37,171 nucleotides of DNA from Comamonas odontotermitis (lineage in GTDB: Bacteria; Pseudomonadota; Gammaproteobacteria; Burkholderiales; Burkholderiaceae_C), in NCBI RefSeq assembly GCF_014207855.1, contig NZ_JACHKZ010000036.1:1-37171 (forward strand), in the 5' to 3' direction. Each line of letters starts with the position of its first letter. Position 1 is the first letter of the stretch. Positions 9,155-16,151 of this stretch are shown piece by piece. Below the pieces are notes generated by a model. It was not told where the DNA came from, did not search any database, and saw only the letters and a list, made by a program, of their open reading frames with translations. Made by a program: the position numbers and the translations under genes.

Positions 9155-10435
9155 TCAGCCCCGTACTTCGCCTTCGCCCAGGACGATGTACTTGAGCGAA
9201 GTCAAGCCTTCAATGCCCACGGGGCCGCGAGCGTGGAACTTGTCGGTGCTGATGCCGATTTCCGCGCCCAGGCCAAACTCGAAGCCGTCGGCAAAGCGCG
9301 TGCTGGCATTGACCATGACGCTGGCCGAGTCGACTTCGCGCAGGAATTGCTGCGCATGCATGTGGTCGCGCGTCAGGATCGCCTCAGTATGGTGGCTGGA
9401 ATATTGGTTGATGTGGGCGATGGCTTCGTCCACGCCCGCCACGACCTTGATGGAGATGATCGGCGCCAGATATTCCTCGCTCCAATCCTGCTCCTGCGCT
9501 TGCACCGTGCGCGCGCCTTGCACCGTTTTCAATAGCGCAAGTGACTCGGTGTCACAACGCATTTCCACATCCTTGGCGGCAAACACCGCGCCAATGCGGG
9601 GTAGAAAGCTGGCAGCCACGCCCCGCGCCACCAACAGGCTTTCGGTGGCATTGCAGGGGCTGTATTTCTGCGTCTTGGCGTTCTCCACCACTTTCAGCGC
9701 CATGTCCAGATCGCAGGGATCATCGACATAGGTGTGGCAATTGCCGTCCAGGTGCTTGATGACGGGCACCTTGGCGTCGCGGCTGATGCGCTCAATCAGG
9801 CCCTTGCCGCCGCGCGGAATGATCACATCCACAAAGGCAGGCATGGCGATCAACTGGCCCACGGCCTCGCGGTCTGTGGTCTGCACCAGTTGCACCGCCT
9901 GGGCGGGCAGGCCCGCTTCTGCCAGCGCCTGCGCTACCAGGGCAGCCAACGCCTTGTTTGACTCGATGGCCTCGGAACCCCCGCGCAGAATGCAGGCATT
10001 GCCGCTCTTGATCGACAGGCTTGCGGCCTCGATCGTCACGTTCGGGCGGCTTTCATAGATCATGCCGAACACGCCGATGGGCACGCGCATCTGGCCCACG
10101 CGGATGCCACTGGGCATCTGCTTCATGCCCAGCACTTCGCCAATCACATCGGGCATGGCCGCCAACTGCTCGCAGCCCTGTGCGCAGGTCTCCAGCACCT
10201 TGGGACTCAGGCGCAGGCGATCGACCATTGGCGCAGACAGCCCATTGGCAACGGCGCGCTCCAGATCCTTGGCGTTGTCCGCCTGCAGTGCTTCGGTCTG
10301 CGCGCGCAGCAGGCGCGCCAAAGCCAGAAGCGCTTTGTTTTTGGTAGCAGCAGATGCTTTTGCCATCTGCGCAGAGGCTTGTTTTGCCTGCAAACCCAGG
10401 GTCTGCATGTATTCTGCGATGTTCAGGGCGTTCAT
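9155..10435 (-). CDS. proA: Glutamate-5-semialdehyde dehydrogenase (gamma-glutamyl phosphate reductase)
   Basis: This 426-residue enzyme reduces gamma-glutamyl phosphate with NADPH, the second step of proline synthesis. It has the aldehyde-dehydrogenase-superfamily catalytic cysteine in [13 protein letters not shown], the substrate-region motif [11 protein letters not shown], the [12 protein letters not shown] segment, and the C-terminal [20 protein letters not shown] typical of ProA. The ATG at 10435 gives [14 protein letters not shown], where the family alignment begins; in-frame starts further upstream (to 10585) are dismissed because the extension is unlike ProA. proB is not in the window. 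It is divergent from the small gene at 10570. Confidence 0.97.
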   Translation of the reverse strand: MNALNIAEYMQTLGLQAKQASAQMAKASAATKNKALLALARLLRAQTEALQADNAKDLERAVANGLSAPMVDRLRLSPKVLETCAQGCEQLAAMPDVIGEVLGMKQMPSGIRVGQMRVPIGVFGMIYESRPNVTIEAASLSIKSGNACILRGGSEAIESNKALAALVAQALAEAGLPAQAVQLVQTTDREAVGQLIAMPAFVDVIIPRGGKGLIERISRDAKVPVIKHLDGNCHTYVDDPCDLDMALKVVENAKTQKYSPCNATESLLVARGVAASFLPRIGAVFAAKDVEMRCDTESLALLKTVQGARTVQAQEQDWSEEYLAPIISIKVVAGVDEAIAHINQYSSHHTEAILTRDHMHAQQFLREVDSASVMVNASTRFADGFEFGLGAEIGISTDKFHARGPVGIEGLTSLKYIVLGEGEVRG

Positions 10436-10569
10436 GCCGCTATTGTCGCATTTGCTGCATTGCAGCGCTGGCGAGCACATTCTGCATGAACGGCCCCAGG
10501 CAAATCCCATGCTGAGGCGCACCAAATGCGCTCTACACTCAGGCCATAAATAGCCACCAGGAGACCCGC

Positions 10570-10857
10570 ATGCAATCGACCGCACTACGCCAGTTGGGAG
10601 CCCTGCAGGATGCGCTGGATCACTTTGGCGCCGGCCACATGGATGCCTCGGCGCTCAGCCAGCAGGCCCGCACCTATACCGATCTGCTCGGCGCCCTCCC
10701 GCCCAAGTTTGAAGAGGTTTTGCTGCAATTGCTGGACCGGCTGGAATCCAGCGCCCTGTTTGACGAAGAAAGCTGCTCGTTCAGCCAGAAGGACCTGACC
10801 GACAGCCTGAAGCTCTGGCTGGACAAGGCAGGCGCGCGGCTGGGCGAAACCGCTTGA
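10570..10857 (+). CDS. Small cytoplasmic protein of unknown function
   Basis: I do not recognise this 95-residue acidic protein. The sequence is largely helical in character, with Leu/Gln-rich stretches ([19 protein letters not shown]). There is no signal peptide, membrane segment or Cys/His cluster. A good ribosome binding site (AGGAG) lies 7 bases before the ATG, and codon use matches its neighbours, which supports a real gene. It starts 134 bases from proA on the opposite strand and is followed by the smaller gene at 11056. Confidence 0.75.
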   Translation: MQSTALRQLGALQDALDHFGAGHMDASALSQQARTYTDLLGALPPKFEEVLLQLLDRLESSALFDEESCSFSQKDLTDSLKLWLDKAGARLGETA

Positions 10858-11055
10858 GCAGCTTGCGGGCACAAACCATCTTATTGCAGACTTAATACAG
10901 TACGCAGCACGATCAGAAAATTTGCAACCAATACGCGCATACTTAAAGAAAGATGAATGCAGGTAAAGGCCTGCAAATGCGCTCGCACCCGCATTGCTGC
11001 GGTGCTACCTTGAGGGCCTCATCAACAGCGTCTTGTGGGGCGTGGAGGTCGCAAA

Positions 11056-11241
11056 ATGGGTTTGCTCAATGAAGTGATTGGAGCCGTGGTGGCTGAAGAA
11101 GCACTGTCCAAAGCCGATGCGGACGCGGGCTTTCTCAAAAAGGCCATGGCTGCTGTGGCGGGCTTTGAAGGAGAGAAGGTGCTGGAGGAAAAGCTGACCG
11201 AGCACCAGGCGCAGCAGGTGTCCGACACCGACGACCAGTAA
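11056..11241 (+). CDS. Small acidic protein of unknown function
   Basis: This is a 61-residue protein, MGLLNEVIGAVVAEEALSKA..., rich in Ala, Glu, Asp and Lys, predicted mostly helical and soluble. The in-frame ATG at 11035 is less likely than the one at 11056, which has GGAGG seven bases upstream. A perfect 16-bp hairpin begins 12 bases after its stop. I recognise no family. Confidence 0.6.
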   Translation: MGLLNEVIGAVVAEEALSKADADAGFLKKAMAAVAGFEGEKVLEEKLTEHQAQQVSDTDDQ

Positions 11242-11252
11242 ACGGTTCCTCC

Positions 11253-11289
11253 CATACAAACGGGCCGCGCAATGCGGCCCGTTTGTATG
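11253..11289. terminator. Perfect bidirectional hairpin terminator
   Basis: CATACAAACGGGCCGC (11253-11268) and GCGGCCCGTTTGTATG (11274-11289) form a perfect 16-bp stem with a 5-base loop. It lies exactly between the convergent ends of the plus-strand gene at 11056-11241 and the minus-strand gene that stops at 11300, so it should end both transcripts, including the 11.3-16.2 kb operon. The A/T ends of the stem supply short T-containing tails in either direction. Confidence 0.85.
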
Positions 11290-11299
11290 AAGGAAGGGC

Positions 11300-11890
11300 T
11301 TAGCGGCGTCGGCCGTTGGTCCAGATCGCGCCGGTGGTGAGCGCGCCATCCAGGCTCACATTCACCAGCGATGCTCCTGACAGGTTGGCACCCGCCAGGT
11401 TGGAGTTGCTCAGATCCACATTGACCAGCTCCGCGCCCTGAAAGTTGGCGCCTTGCAGGTTGGAGTTGGACATATCCACATTGGTGAAGCTATGGCCTGC
11501 AAAGTTGGCATTGGCCAAGTCAGAGTTGGCCATGTTGGCGTTCACATGCTCACGCCCGCCAGCCGATGGCTTTCTGCCCTGGCTTTTGCTCTGCACCGTC
11601 ACCGTCTGGCTACCGGTAGATTCCACCACCACGGCAGCGCCTCCCGAGCCCGAGCCTCGTACCGTAGTGCTGCGGCCCGGGATATTCGTCTCCGCGACAG
11701 CGCCTTTGCCCGAAGCAGCGTTGACCACCGAGCCGTTGACGATGACGGACGCCCCGCTGGCGCCTCCGCGCACATCCACGCCAGGAGCCGAGATGACGGC
11801 GCCCTGCGCCCATACGCCGCCCGCAGCCAGCGTGGCTGCCAGGGCGATGCTGCATGCGGCCACGCCGCGCACCCATGTTGTCTGTTGCAT
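11300..11890 (-). CDS. Secreted protein with beta-type repeat and pentapeptide-repeat domain
   Basis: This 196-residue protein has a signal peptide (about residues 1-29, cut near GGVWAQ). Next is a Gly/Ser/Val-rich stretch (about 30-105) containing ASVIVNGSVVNAASGKGAVA, which closely matches the repeat motif of the genes at 15738 and 15328. The C-terminus (about 112-190) is a run of pentapeptide repeats of the A(D/N)LxN type (SDLANANFAG, SNLQGANFQG, SNLAGANLSG), expected to fold as a right-handed beta-helix. The ATG at 11890 is preceded by AAGGAAG. It is the last gene of the operon, 20 bases after the Sel1-repeat gene. No function is known; a structural or surface-anchoring role is inferred from context. 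Confidence 0.85.
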   Translation of the reverse strand: MQQTTWVRGVAACSIALAATLAAGGVWAQGAVISAPGVDVRGGASGASVIVNGSVVNAASGKGAVAETNIPGRSTTVRGSGSGGAAVVVESTGSQTVTVQSKSQGRKPSAGGREHVNANMANSDLANANFAGHSFTNVDMSNSNLQGANFQGAELVNVDLSNSNLAGANLSGASLVNVSLDGALTTGAIWTNGRRR

Positions 11891-11910
11891 GGTTTTCTTC
11901 CTTTCTCTCA

Positions 11911-13170
11911 CTACTGCGACAGCAGTGCATTGCTTGCATCATCAGACGCCGGCGCGCCAGGGGCTCGCACGGGCGCCTGCGGCCCCTCTGTCGGCTCCGT
12001 CTGCACCGCAGTGGGCGACGGGCTGTTGGTATCGGTTGTTCCCTCGGCAGGCCATGGCTGCTCCGCCTGTGGCCCCGTTGGCGCCTCAGGCATCACAAAC
12101 GCCTGGCGCAGCAGATCGGCGAGCGGATCTGCCACCCGCACCGGCCGGTCGGGGAGCTGCGCAGGCGCCTTTTCTTCCACTTTCAGCGCCACGGCATTGA
12201 TACGGGCGGCGAGCTCCTGCATCCAGGCTTCATCGATCACCGCCTGCTTTTCGTTGCTGCGGCTGAATATCAGGCCCAGAAACTCTCGCGCCTTGGACGA
12301 CCCGGCATCTGCCGCTCGCCGGTAGTACTGGATGGCAGTTGCAAAATTGCGCTGCACGCCACGCCCCAGGTGGTAGCGGTAGGCCAGCTCCAGCAGGGCA
12401 TCGGCGCTGCCGTCGTCAGCGCGCGCACGCAAGCGTGCCAATTGCTCCGATTCACTGGCGCGCTGGTAATTGGCCAGCCGGTTCAGGTTCTGCTGCGCCG
12501 TCTGGCTCCCCTTGGCCATGGCCTGCGCGTACAGCTCCTTGGCTTCGGCCATGCGACCATCGAGTTCGCGCTCCACGGCCAGGTCATTCAGAGCCATGGC
12601 ATCGCCCTCGCGCGCCGCCTGCTCCAGCAGCAGGCGCGCCTGCTGCGCAGCCTTGGGCCCGGTCATGCGACGCTCCACCAGCGACAGCAGGTAGCTGGCT
12701 TTGGACAAGCCCGCCTCCGATGCCCGCTGCAACCACTGCCGCCCGGCAGGTACATCACGCACACCACCGCTGCCCGTACCCAGCATGTAGCCCAGGCCCG
12801 CCATGGCGCGGGCATCGCCCTGCGCTGCGGCCATGCCCCACCACTGGCGCGCCTGCGCTCCCGCCTGGGGCAGACCCGCATTGCGGTAGTAGTACAGACC
12901 CAGCTCCACCTGCGCCCGGCTATCGCCTTCCTGCGCCTGACGGCGCAGCACCTGCAGGCTGGCATCCGAGCGGCTGGGCGCTGGCACACGGATGGAGGCA
13001 CTGCCGCCCCCTGCGCCACCCGAGGGCTGCGCTGCAGGCGCTGCAACGCCACCCGCGTCGCCGCCGCTATCGCTGTGGGGCAACACGATGGCTGCCACGC
13101 CGCTCAGGCTATAGAGCGCCAGGCTGGTGGCGAGCACCGAGCGCCGCCAATGTCGTACGGCCCCTTTCAT
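11911..13170 (-). CDS. Sel1-like repeat (SLR/TPR) periplasmic or membrane-anchored protein
   Basis: This is a 419-residue protein. An N-terminal hydrophobic segment (about residues 12-30, SVLATSLALYSLSGVAAIVL) looks like a signal anchor or signal peptide. After a Gly/Ala/Pro linker come several Sel1-like alpha-alpha repeats, for example AQVELGLYYYRNAGLPQAG, AMAGLGYMLGTGSGGVRD and LLELAYRYHLGRGVQRNF. The C-terminal 70 residues are Pro/Glu/Thr-rich and disordered in character. Sel1 repeats are protein-protein adaptors. The start codon overlaps the stop of the CsgG/HfaB-like gene (ATGA at 13167-13170), so the two are translationally coupled. That suggests a scaffold or chaperone role for the same secretion machine, which is an inference. 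Confidence 0.88.
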   Translation of the reverse strand: MKGAVRHWRRSVLATSLALYSLSGVAAIVLPHSDSGGDAGGVAAPAAQPSGGAGGGSASIRVPAPSRSDASLQVLRRQAQEGDSRAQVELGLYYYRNAGLPQAGAQARQWWGMAAAQGDARAMAGLGYMLGTGSGGVRDVPAGRQWLQRASEAGLSKASYLLSLVERRMTGPKAAQQARLLLEQAAREGDAMALNDLAVERELDGRMAEAKELYAQAMAKGSQTAQQNLNRLANYQRASESEQLARLRARADDGSADALLELAYRYHLGRGVQRNFATAIQYYRRAADAGSSKAREFLGLIFSRSNEKQAVIDEAWMQELAARINAVALKVEEKAPAQLPDRPVRVADPLADLLRQAFVMPEAPTGPQAEQPWPAEGTTDTNSPSPTAVQTEPTEGPQAPVRAPGAPASDDASNALLSQ

Positions 13171-14828
13171 GAGCGCTTTCCGCGGCGCGGCGTATTCTCA
13201 GGCGCGGCAGGCGCCACGACCACAGGGCCTTCCACTTCCCACTGCAGGGTCGATTGGGCGATCACGCCTTCCTGCGCCTGCACCTGCTGCTGTACGGCCT
13301 CGATGGTGGTTACACCCGCGAGCGGCTCCAGCTTGGCATTGGTCAAGGCAGCTGGCACACGCCCGGTCAGGGGCTTGGCGGTCATCGCGCAGTAGACCTG
13401 CTCGGTTCCCGCCCGTGCAGTTTCGATCAGGAACGAATTGGACTGCGACACATCAGGCACCATCAGCCCCATATTGCCCTGCGCCACCACCGCCTGCTGT
13501 TGCGGATTGGGGTATATCTGGGACACCACGTTGGCCGCATCCTTGTAATAGCAGTACAGGAAGCCCGAGCGCGCTGGCGCAATGCGCAGCACGACCGAGT
13601 TGCCAATCTGCAGCTTGGGCTCCTTCTGGCCGAGCAGCGCCACAGTCAATCCGTTGTGCGCGGGCTCGTTCATCGGCAACGCATGCTCGCGCAGCTTGAG
13701 TTCGTTGCTTTGCGGCGAGTAGCTGGAGGCAAGCTTGTCTTCTGCCGACATGCCCACGTAGTTGCGCAGCAGGCCGGTGTAGGTTTCAAAGTTCACGATA
13801 CCGACCGGGGTCATGTCCAGCGAGGCTTGGTAAGTGGCCAATGCATTGCGCAGCGCGGTGGAATCGTTGCCGTCAATCGGGCCGCTCCATACGCCTTGCG
13901 CCTTGAGGACACGCTGCGCCAGATTGATGCGGTCGGTTGCCGTCTGCTCCTCGAACCAGGTACGCATCTGGCGCTTGAACTCGGGGTGGTTCTGCTCGTA
14001 ATCAATGCACTGCCAGTACGGAATCTTGGCCCATTTGCCCACCAGTTCGATAGCCGCCAGATCCACCAGCAGACGCACCGCAGCGCCCGCGCCCTGGTTG
14101 TTGTCCGCCGCCACCTCGTACTGCACGCCCATACGGTAGATGTGCCTGGGTAGCCCTGTCGCACGCCCGCCAATCTCTACCCCCTTGCCGCCGGTGGCCA
14201 CCACCAGCTCATTGGCGGAATCCAGGCCCGGGTACAAGGTGCGCGAATTCATGTCGCCCAGGTGCAGATCGAGCCCGACGACCGATCCGAGCACGTCCCA
14301 GCTGTAGCCGGTATCGGTATTTGCCGTGGACACGCCAAGGCTGCGGCGCTTGGACACCACCGTCTTGTCGCCAAAGCTGATGGCGCCCGAGATATAGATC
14401 TGCGGCTTGCGCAGCTCGATCTGCCCGTTGTTGAGCAGCAGGCTGGTCATGGTCTGCACCGTGTCCTGCTTCAAGGCATCCACCTCGTAATCAACCACGC
14501 GGAAAGCCTGGCTGGTACGCGACATGCGCGAGATGGCCGTGATCAGCATTTCCTTGGTGCCGGTGCTGAAAAGCCCCGAAGGATCCGGAATCGATTTGAC
14601 AGCAATCAAGGTTGCAGGCACCTGCTCAGCCGCCAGCATGCGGTCCATGCAGGCCAGCCCTTCACGCATGGCAGATGCCGACTTGGAGGGCGTCACGAGC
14701 GGAGTCTGCTCCGTGATGCCCTTTTCAATGATGTCCTTGCGATCCGACAGGCCCGGATCAATGGCACAGGCGGACAGCGCCAGTACACAAGGCCACAGCA
14801 AGGCGTGGCGGAGGTAGGAAATTTGCAT
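13167..14828 (-). CDS. CsgG/HfaB-like outer-membrane lipoprotein fused to PG-binding-like and DUF4384-like domains
   Basis: This 553-residue protein begins with a lipoprotein signal (lipobox LSAC at about 18-21). Residues about 70-290 resemble CsgG/HfaB, the pore-forming lipoproteins of curli and holdfast-anchor export: TLIAVKSIPDPSG, AFRVVDYEVDALKQ, YISGAISFGDKTV, GLDLHLGDMNSRTLYPG and the closing VRLLVDLAAIELVGKW...PYWQC. About 305-360 looks like a peptidoglycan-binding-1 fold (VLKAQGVWSGPIDGNDS... ALATYQ). About 395-500 looks like DUF4384 (LQIGNSVVLRIAPARSGFLY). It follows three small secreted repeat-motif genes and is coupled to the Sel1 gene. The likely role is export or anchoring of those proteins, inferred from family and position. 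Start chosen at the lipoprotein signal; its ribosome binding site is weak. Confidence 0.85.
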   Translation of the reverse strand: MQISYLRHALLWPCVLALSACAIDPGLSDRKDIIEKGITEQTPLVTPSKSASAMREGLACMDRMLAAEQVPATLIAVKSIPDPSGLFSTGTKEMLITAISRMSRTSQAFRVVDYEVDALKQDTVQTMTSLLLNNGQIELRKPQIYISGAISFGDKTVVSKRRSLGVSTANTDTGYSWDVLGSVVGLDLHLGDMNSRTLYPGLDSANELVVATGGKGVEIGGRATGLPRHIYRMGVQYEVAADNNQGAGAAVRLLVDLAAIELVGKWAKIPYWQCIDYEQNHPEFKRQMRTWFEEQTATDRINLAQRVLKAQGVWSGPIDGNDSTALRNALATYQASLDMTPVGIVNFETYTGLLRNYVGMSAEDKLASSYSPQSNELKLREHALPMNEPAHNGLTVALLGQKEPKLQIGNSVVLRIAPARSGFLYCYYKDAANVVSQIYPNPQQQAVVAQGNMGLMVPDVSQSNSFLIETARAGTEQVYCAMTAKPLTGRVPAALTNAKLEPLAGVTTIEAVQQQVQAQEGVIAQSTLQWEVEGPVVVAPAAPENTPRRGKRS

Positions 14829-14920
14829 GATTTATGAAATCGTTATGTATGTACCGGTCTTGAACGCTGTACTCGCCGGCACCCCTCAGACGCAGGACCA
14901 GGGCAGCAACACCGCCATGC

Positions 14921-15256
14921 CTACTTGCAAATGTTGATGACGGAGCCGCGCACCACTGTGACCTGGTCGGTGTTGCCGCCGCCATACCGGTTGCCGATGC
15001 CCGCAATGCCCTCGTTCACCTTGGGCTGCGTTCCCACATTGGTGGTGCAGTTCTTGCCCGATGGACTGGTGACGATTTCGCGCTCGATGTTGGCACGCGC
15101 GTCCTTTTCGCCCATGTTGTCACGCGCCATGACGTTCACCACTTTGTTACGAGATGCAGGATCCAAGCCATTGCGGCCCGCCGGTGGTTTCTGCTGTGCC
15201 TGCACCAGACCACATGCCAGGCCCAATACTGCAGCGCATATAAAACCTGTTTTCAT
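14921..15256 (-). CDS. Small secreted protein ending in the operon's repeat motif
   Basis: This is a 111-residue protein with a clear signal peptide (MKTGFICAAVLGLACGLVQA, cut near residue 20). The mature part holds a charged helix-like segment (KDARANIEREI), two cysteines (in KNCTTNV and the final INICK) that could form a disulphide, and a C-terminal DQVTVVRGSVINICK that matches the V-x-V-x-NG-x-V-x-N motif of its neighbours. The ATG at 15256 has a strong GGGAGGAG upstream. I do not recognise a family. Placement just before the CsgG/HfaB-like gene suggests a substrate or an accessory factor of that exporter. Confidence 0.8.
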   Translation of the reverse strand: MKTGFICAAVLGLACGLVQAQQKPPAGRNGLDPASRNKVVNVMARDNMGEKDARANIEREIVTSPSGKNCTTNVGTQPKVNEGIAGIGNRYGGGNTDQVTVVRGSVINICK

Positions 15257-15279
15257 ATGCTCCTCCCTTGCAATTGAAT

Positions 15280-15300
15280 TGGGGTGAATCAATCACCCCA
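15280..15300 (-). other. Stem-loop between the two-repeat gene and the next gene
   Basis: TGGGGTGA (15280-15287) and TCACCCCA (15293-15300) form a perfect 8-bp stem with a 5-base loop, 27 bases after the stop of the 15328 gene and before the ribosome binding site of the next. There is no T-tract, so a stabiliser or partial attenuator is more likely than a full terminator. Confidence 0.55.
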
Positions 15301-15327
15301 TTCTTTGATCAAAGCAATATCGGCTAT

Positions 15328-15627
15328 TTACTTGCCGTCGTTCGAAGCCAGATTCTGCTCAGCCTTGGTCATGGCACCAATAGCCATATTGGCCACAGCG
15401 CCATTGGTTACCGAAACTTCTTGCTTGTTGTTGCCGCCAATTTGGACATTGCCCTTGTTGGAAGCCAGATTTTGCTTGGCAGTTGCGCCAGCGCCGATAG
15501 CCATATTGGCCACTGCGCCATTTTTCACAGTCACCTTCTGGTCATTATTGCCACCGATTTTCACTTCGGCTTGAGCAGCAAATGCAATAGCGACACCAGA
15601 TACCAGAACAGCGATAACTTTTTTCAT
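15328..15627 (-). CDS. Secreted two-repeat protein, candidate curli-like subunit
   Basis: This 99-residue protein has a signal peptide (about 1-20, AIAFAAQA). The rest is exactly two 39-residue tandem repeats (residues 22-60 and 61-99). Each begins V(K/Q)IGGNN, contains VANMAIGA, and ends QNLASN-x-G. The Asn/Gln/Gly/Val-rich, beta-strand-like repeats with no other domain recall amyloid subunits such as CsgA or HfaA, although this is not a direct family match that I can prove. The start has GAGGAG just upstream. GC content is lower than that of the housekeeping neighbours. Gene position two places before a CsgG/HfaB-like lipoprotein supports export to the surface (inference). Confidence 0.85.
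   Translation of the reverse strand: MKKVIAVLVSGVAIAFAAQAEVKIGGNNDQKVTVKNGAVANMAIGAGATAKQNLASNKGNVQIGGNNKQEVSVTNGAVANMAIGAMTKAEQNLASNDGK
15331..15447 (-). repeat. Repeat unit 2 of the 39-residue tandem repeat
   Basis: This is the second 117-base unit (residues 61-99), ending one codon before the stop. It differs from unit 1 mostly at charged positions (for example KQEVSVTNG against DQKVTVKNG), while the strand and turn residues are kept. Confidence 0.85.
15448..15564 (-). repeat. Repeat unit 1 of the 39-residue tandem repeat
   Basis: This 117-base unit encodes residues 22-60 of the two-repeat protein and is directly followed by unit 2 (15331-15447). The two units share GGNN, NGAVANMAIGA and QNLASN, so they arose by an in-gene duplication. 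Confidence 0.85.
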
Positions 15628-15719
15628 AAAAACTCCTCGTTACTGAAATAAAATAGTGCTTATAGGAGCACTGTTGCAATCAGTCCCTCCACTTCGGAGC
15701 AACCGAACTTCATCAACGG

Positions 15720-15743
15720 CGCTGACAGCTGCAGCTATCAGCG
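15720..15743 (-). other. Near-perfect palindrome over the stop of the three-repeat gene
   Basis: CGCTGACAGCTG (15720-15731) and CAGCTATCAGCG (15732-15743) are inverted with one mismatch and cover the stop codon and following bases of the gene ending at 15738. The RNA stem could protect or terminate part of the operon transcript and so set the ratio between the first gene and those downstream. Confidence 0.5.
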
Positions 15744-16151
15744 GCCACCAATGTTCACCACATTGCGCACACCCATTCCAGAGGCCTGGGTGACCACTGG
15801 CCCGCCAACGGACACCACCTGATTGCCAGAACCAGAGCCTCCGTTGCGTGACGCAATATTCAATTCACTGTACGCACCAAACATTGCGGAATTCACCACG
15901 GCACCATTAACCACAGTTACCTGGTTATTTCCGCGAATATGAGAGATATTCTTGGTAGACGAGATATTCATCACCGCATGCGCGCCGGGGCCAGAAATAT
16001 TCACCGCACCGCCGCTGATGATCACTTGCTGGTTATTCTGCGCCTGTGCCGCAGGCAGAAAAGTGGTCAAGGCCATTGCAATCGCAGCTGCACCCCTCTG
16101 GAGGCTTAAATGGAAAATGGCCGGTATGGCCATGGTTTGCGGGTATTTCAT
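15738..16151 (-). CDS. Secreted three-repeat protein, candidate minor fibre subunit
   Basis: This 137-residue protein has a signal peptide with a long N-region (hydrophobic core about 20-36, cut near PAAQAQ). The mature part holds three diverged repeats of about 30-36 residues. They begin NNQQVIISGGAVNIS, GNNQVTVVNGAVVNSA and NQVVSVGGPVVTQ, and each ends in a V/L-N-I-x-S/G element. These match the motif of the 15328 gene. I chose the ATG at 16151 over one at 16172 because it has GAGGTGAGG just upstream. It is the first gene of the run and probably carries the operon promoter upstream. Being more diverged than the two-repeat protein, it could be a nucleator or cap; that is conjecture. Confidence 0.82.
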   Translation of the reverse strand: MKYPQTMAIPAIFHLSLQRGAAAIAMALTTFLPAAQAQNNQQVIISGGAVNISGPGAHAVMNISSTKNISHIRGNNQVTVVNGAVVNSAMFGAYSELNIASRNGGSGSGNQVVSVGGPVVTQASGMGVRNVVNIGGR

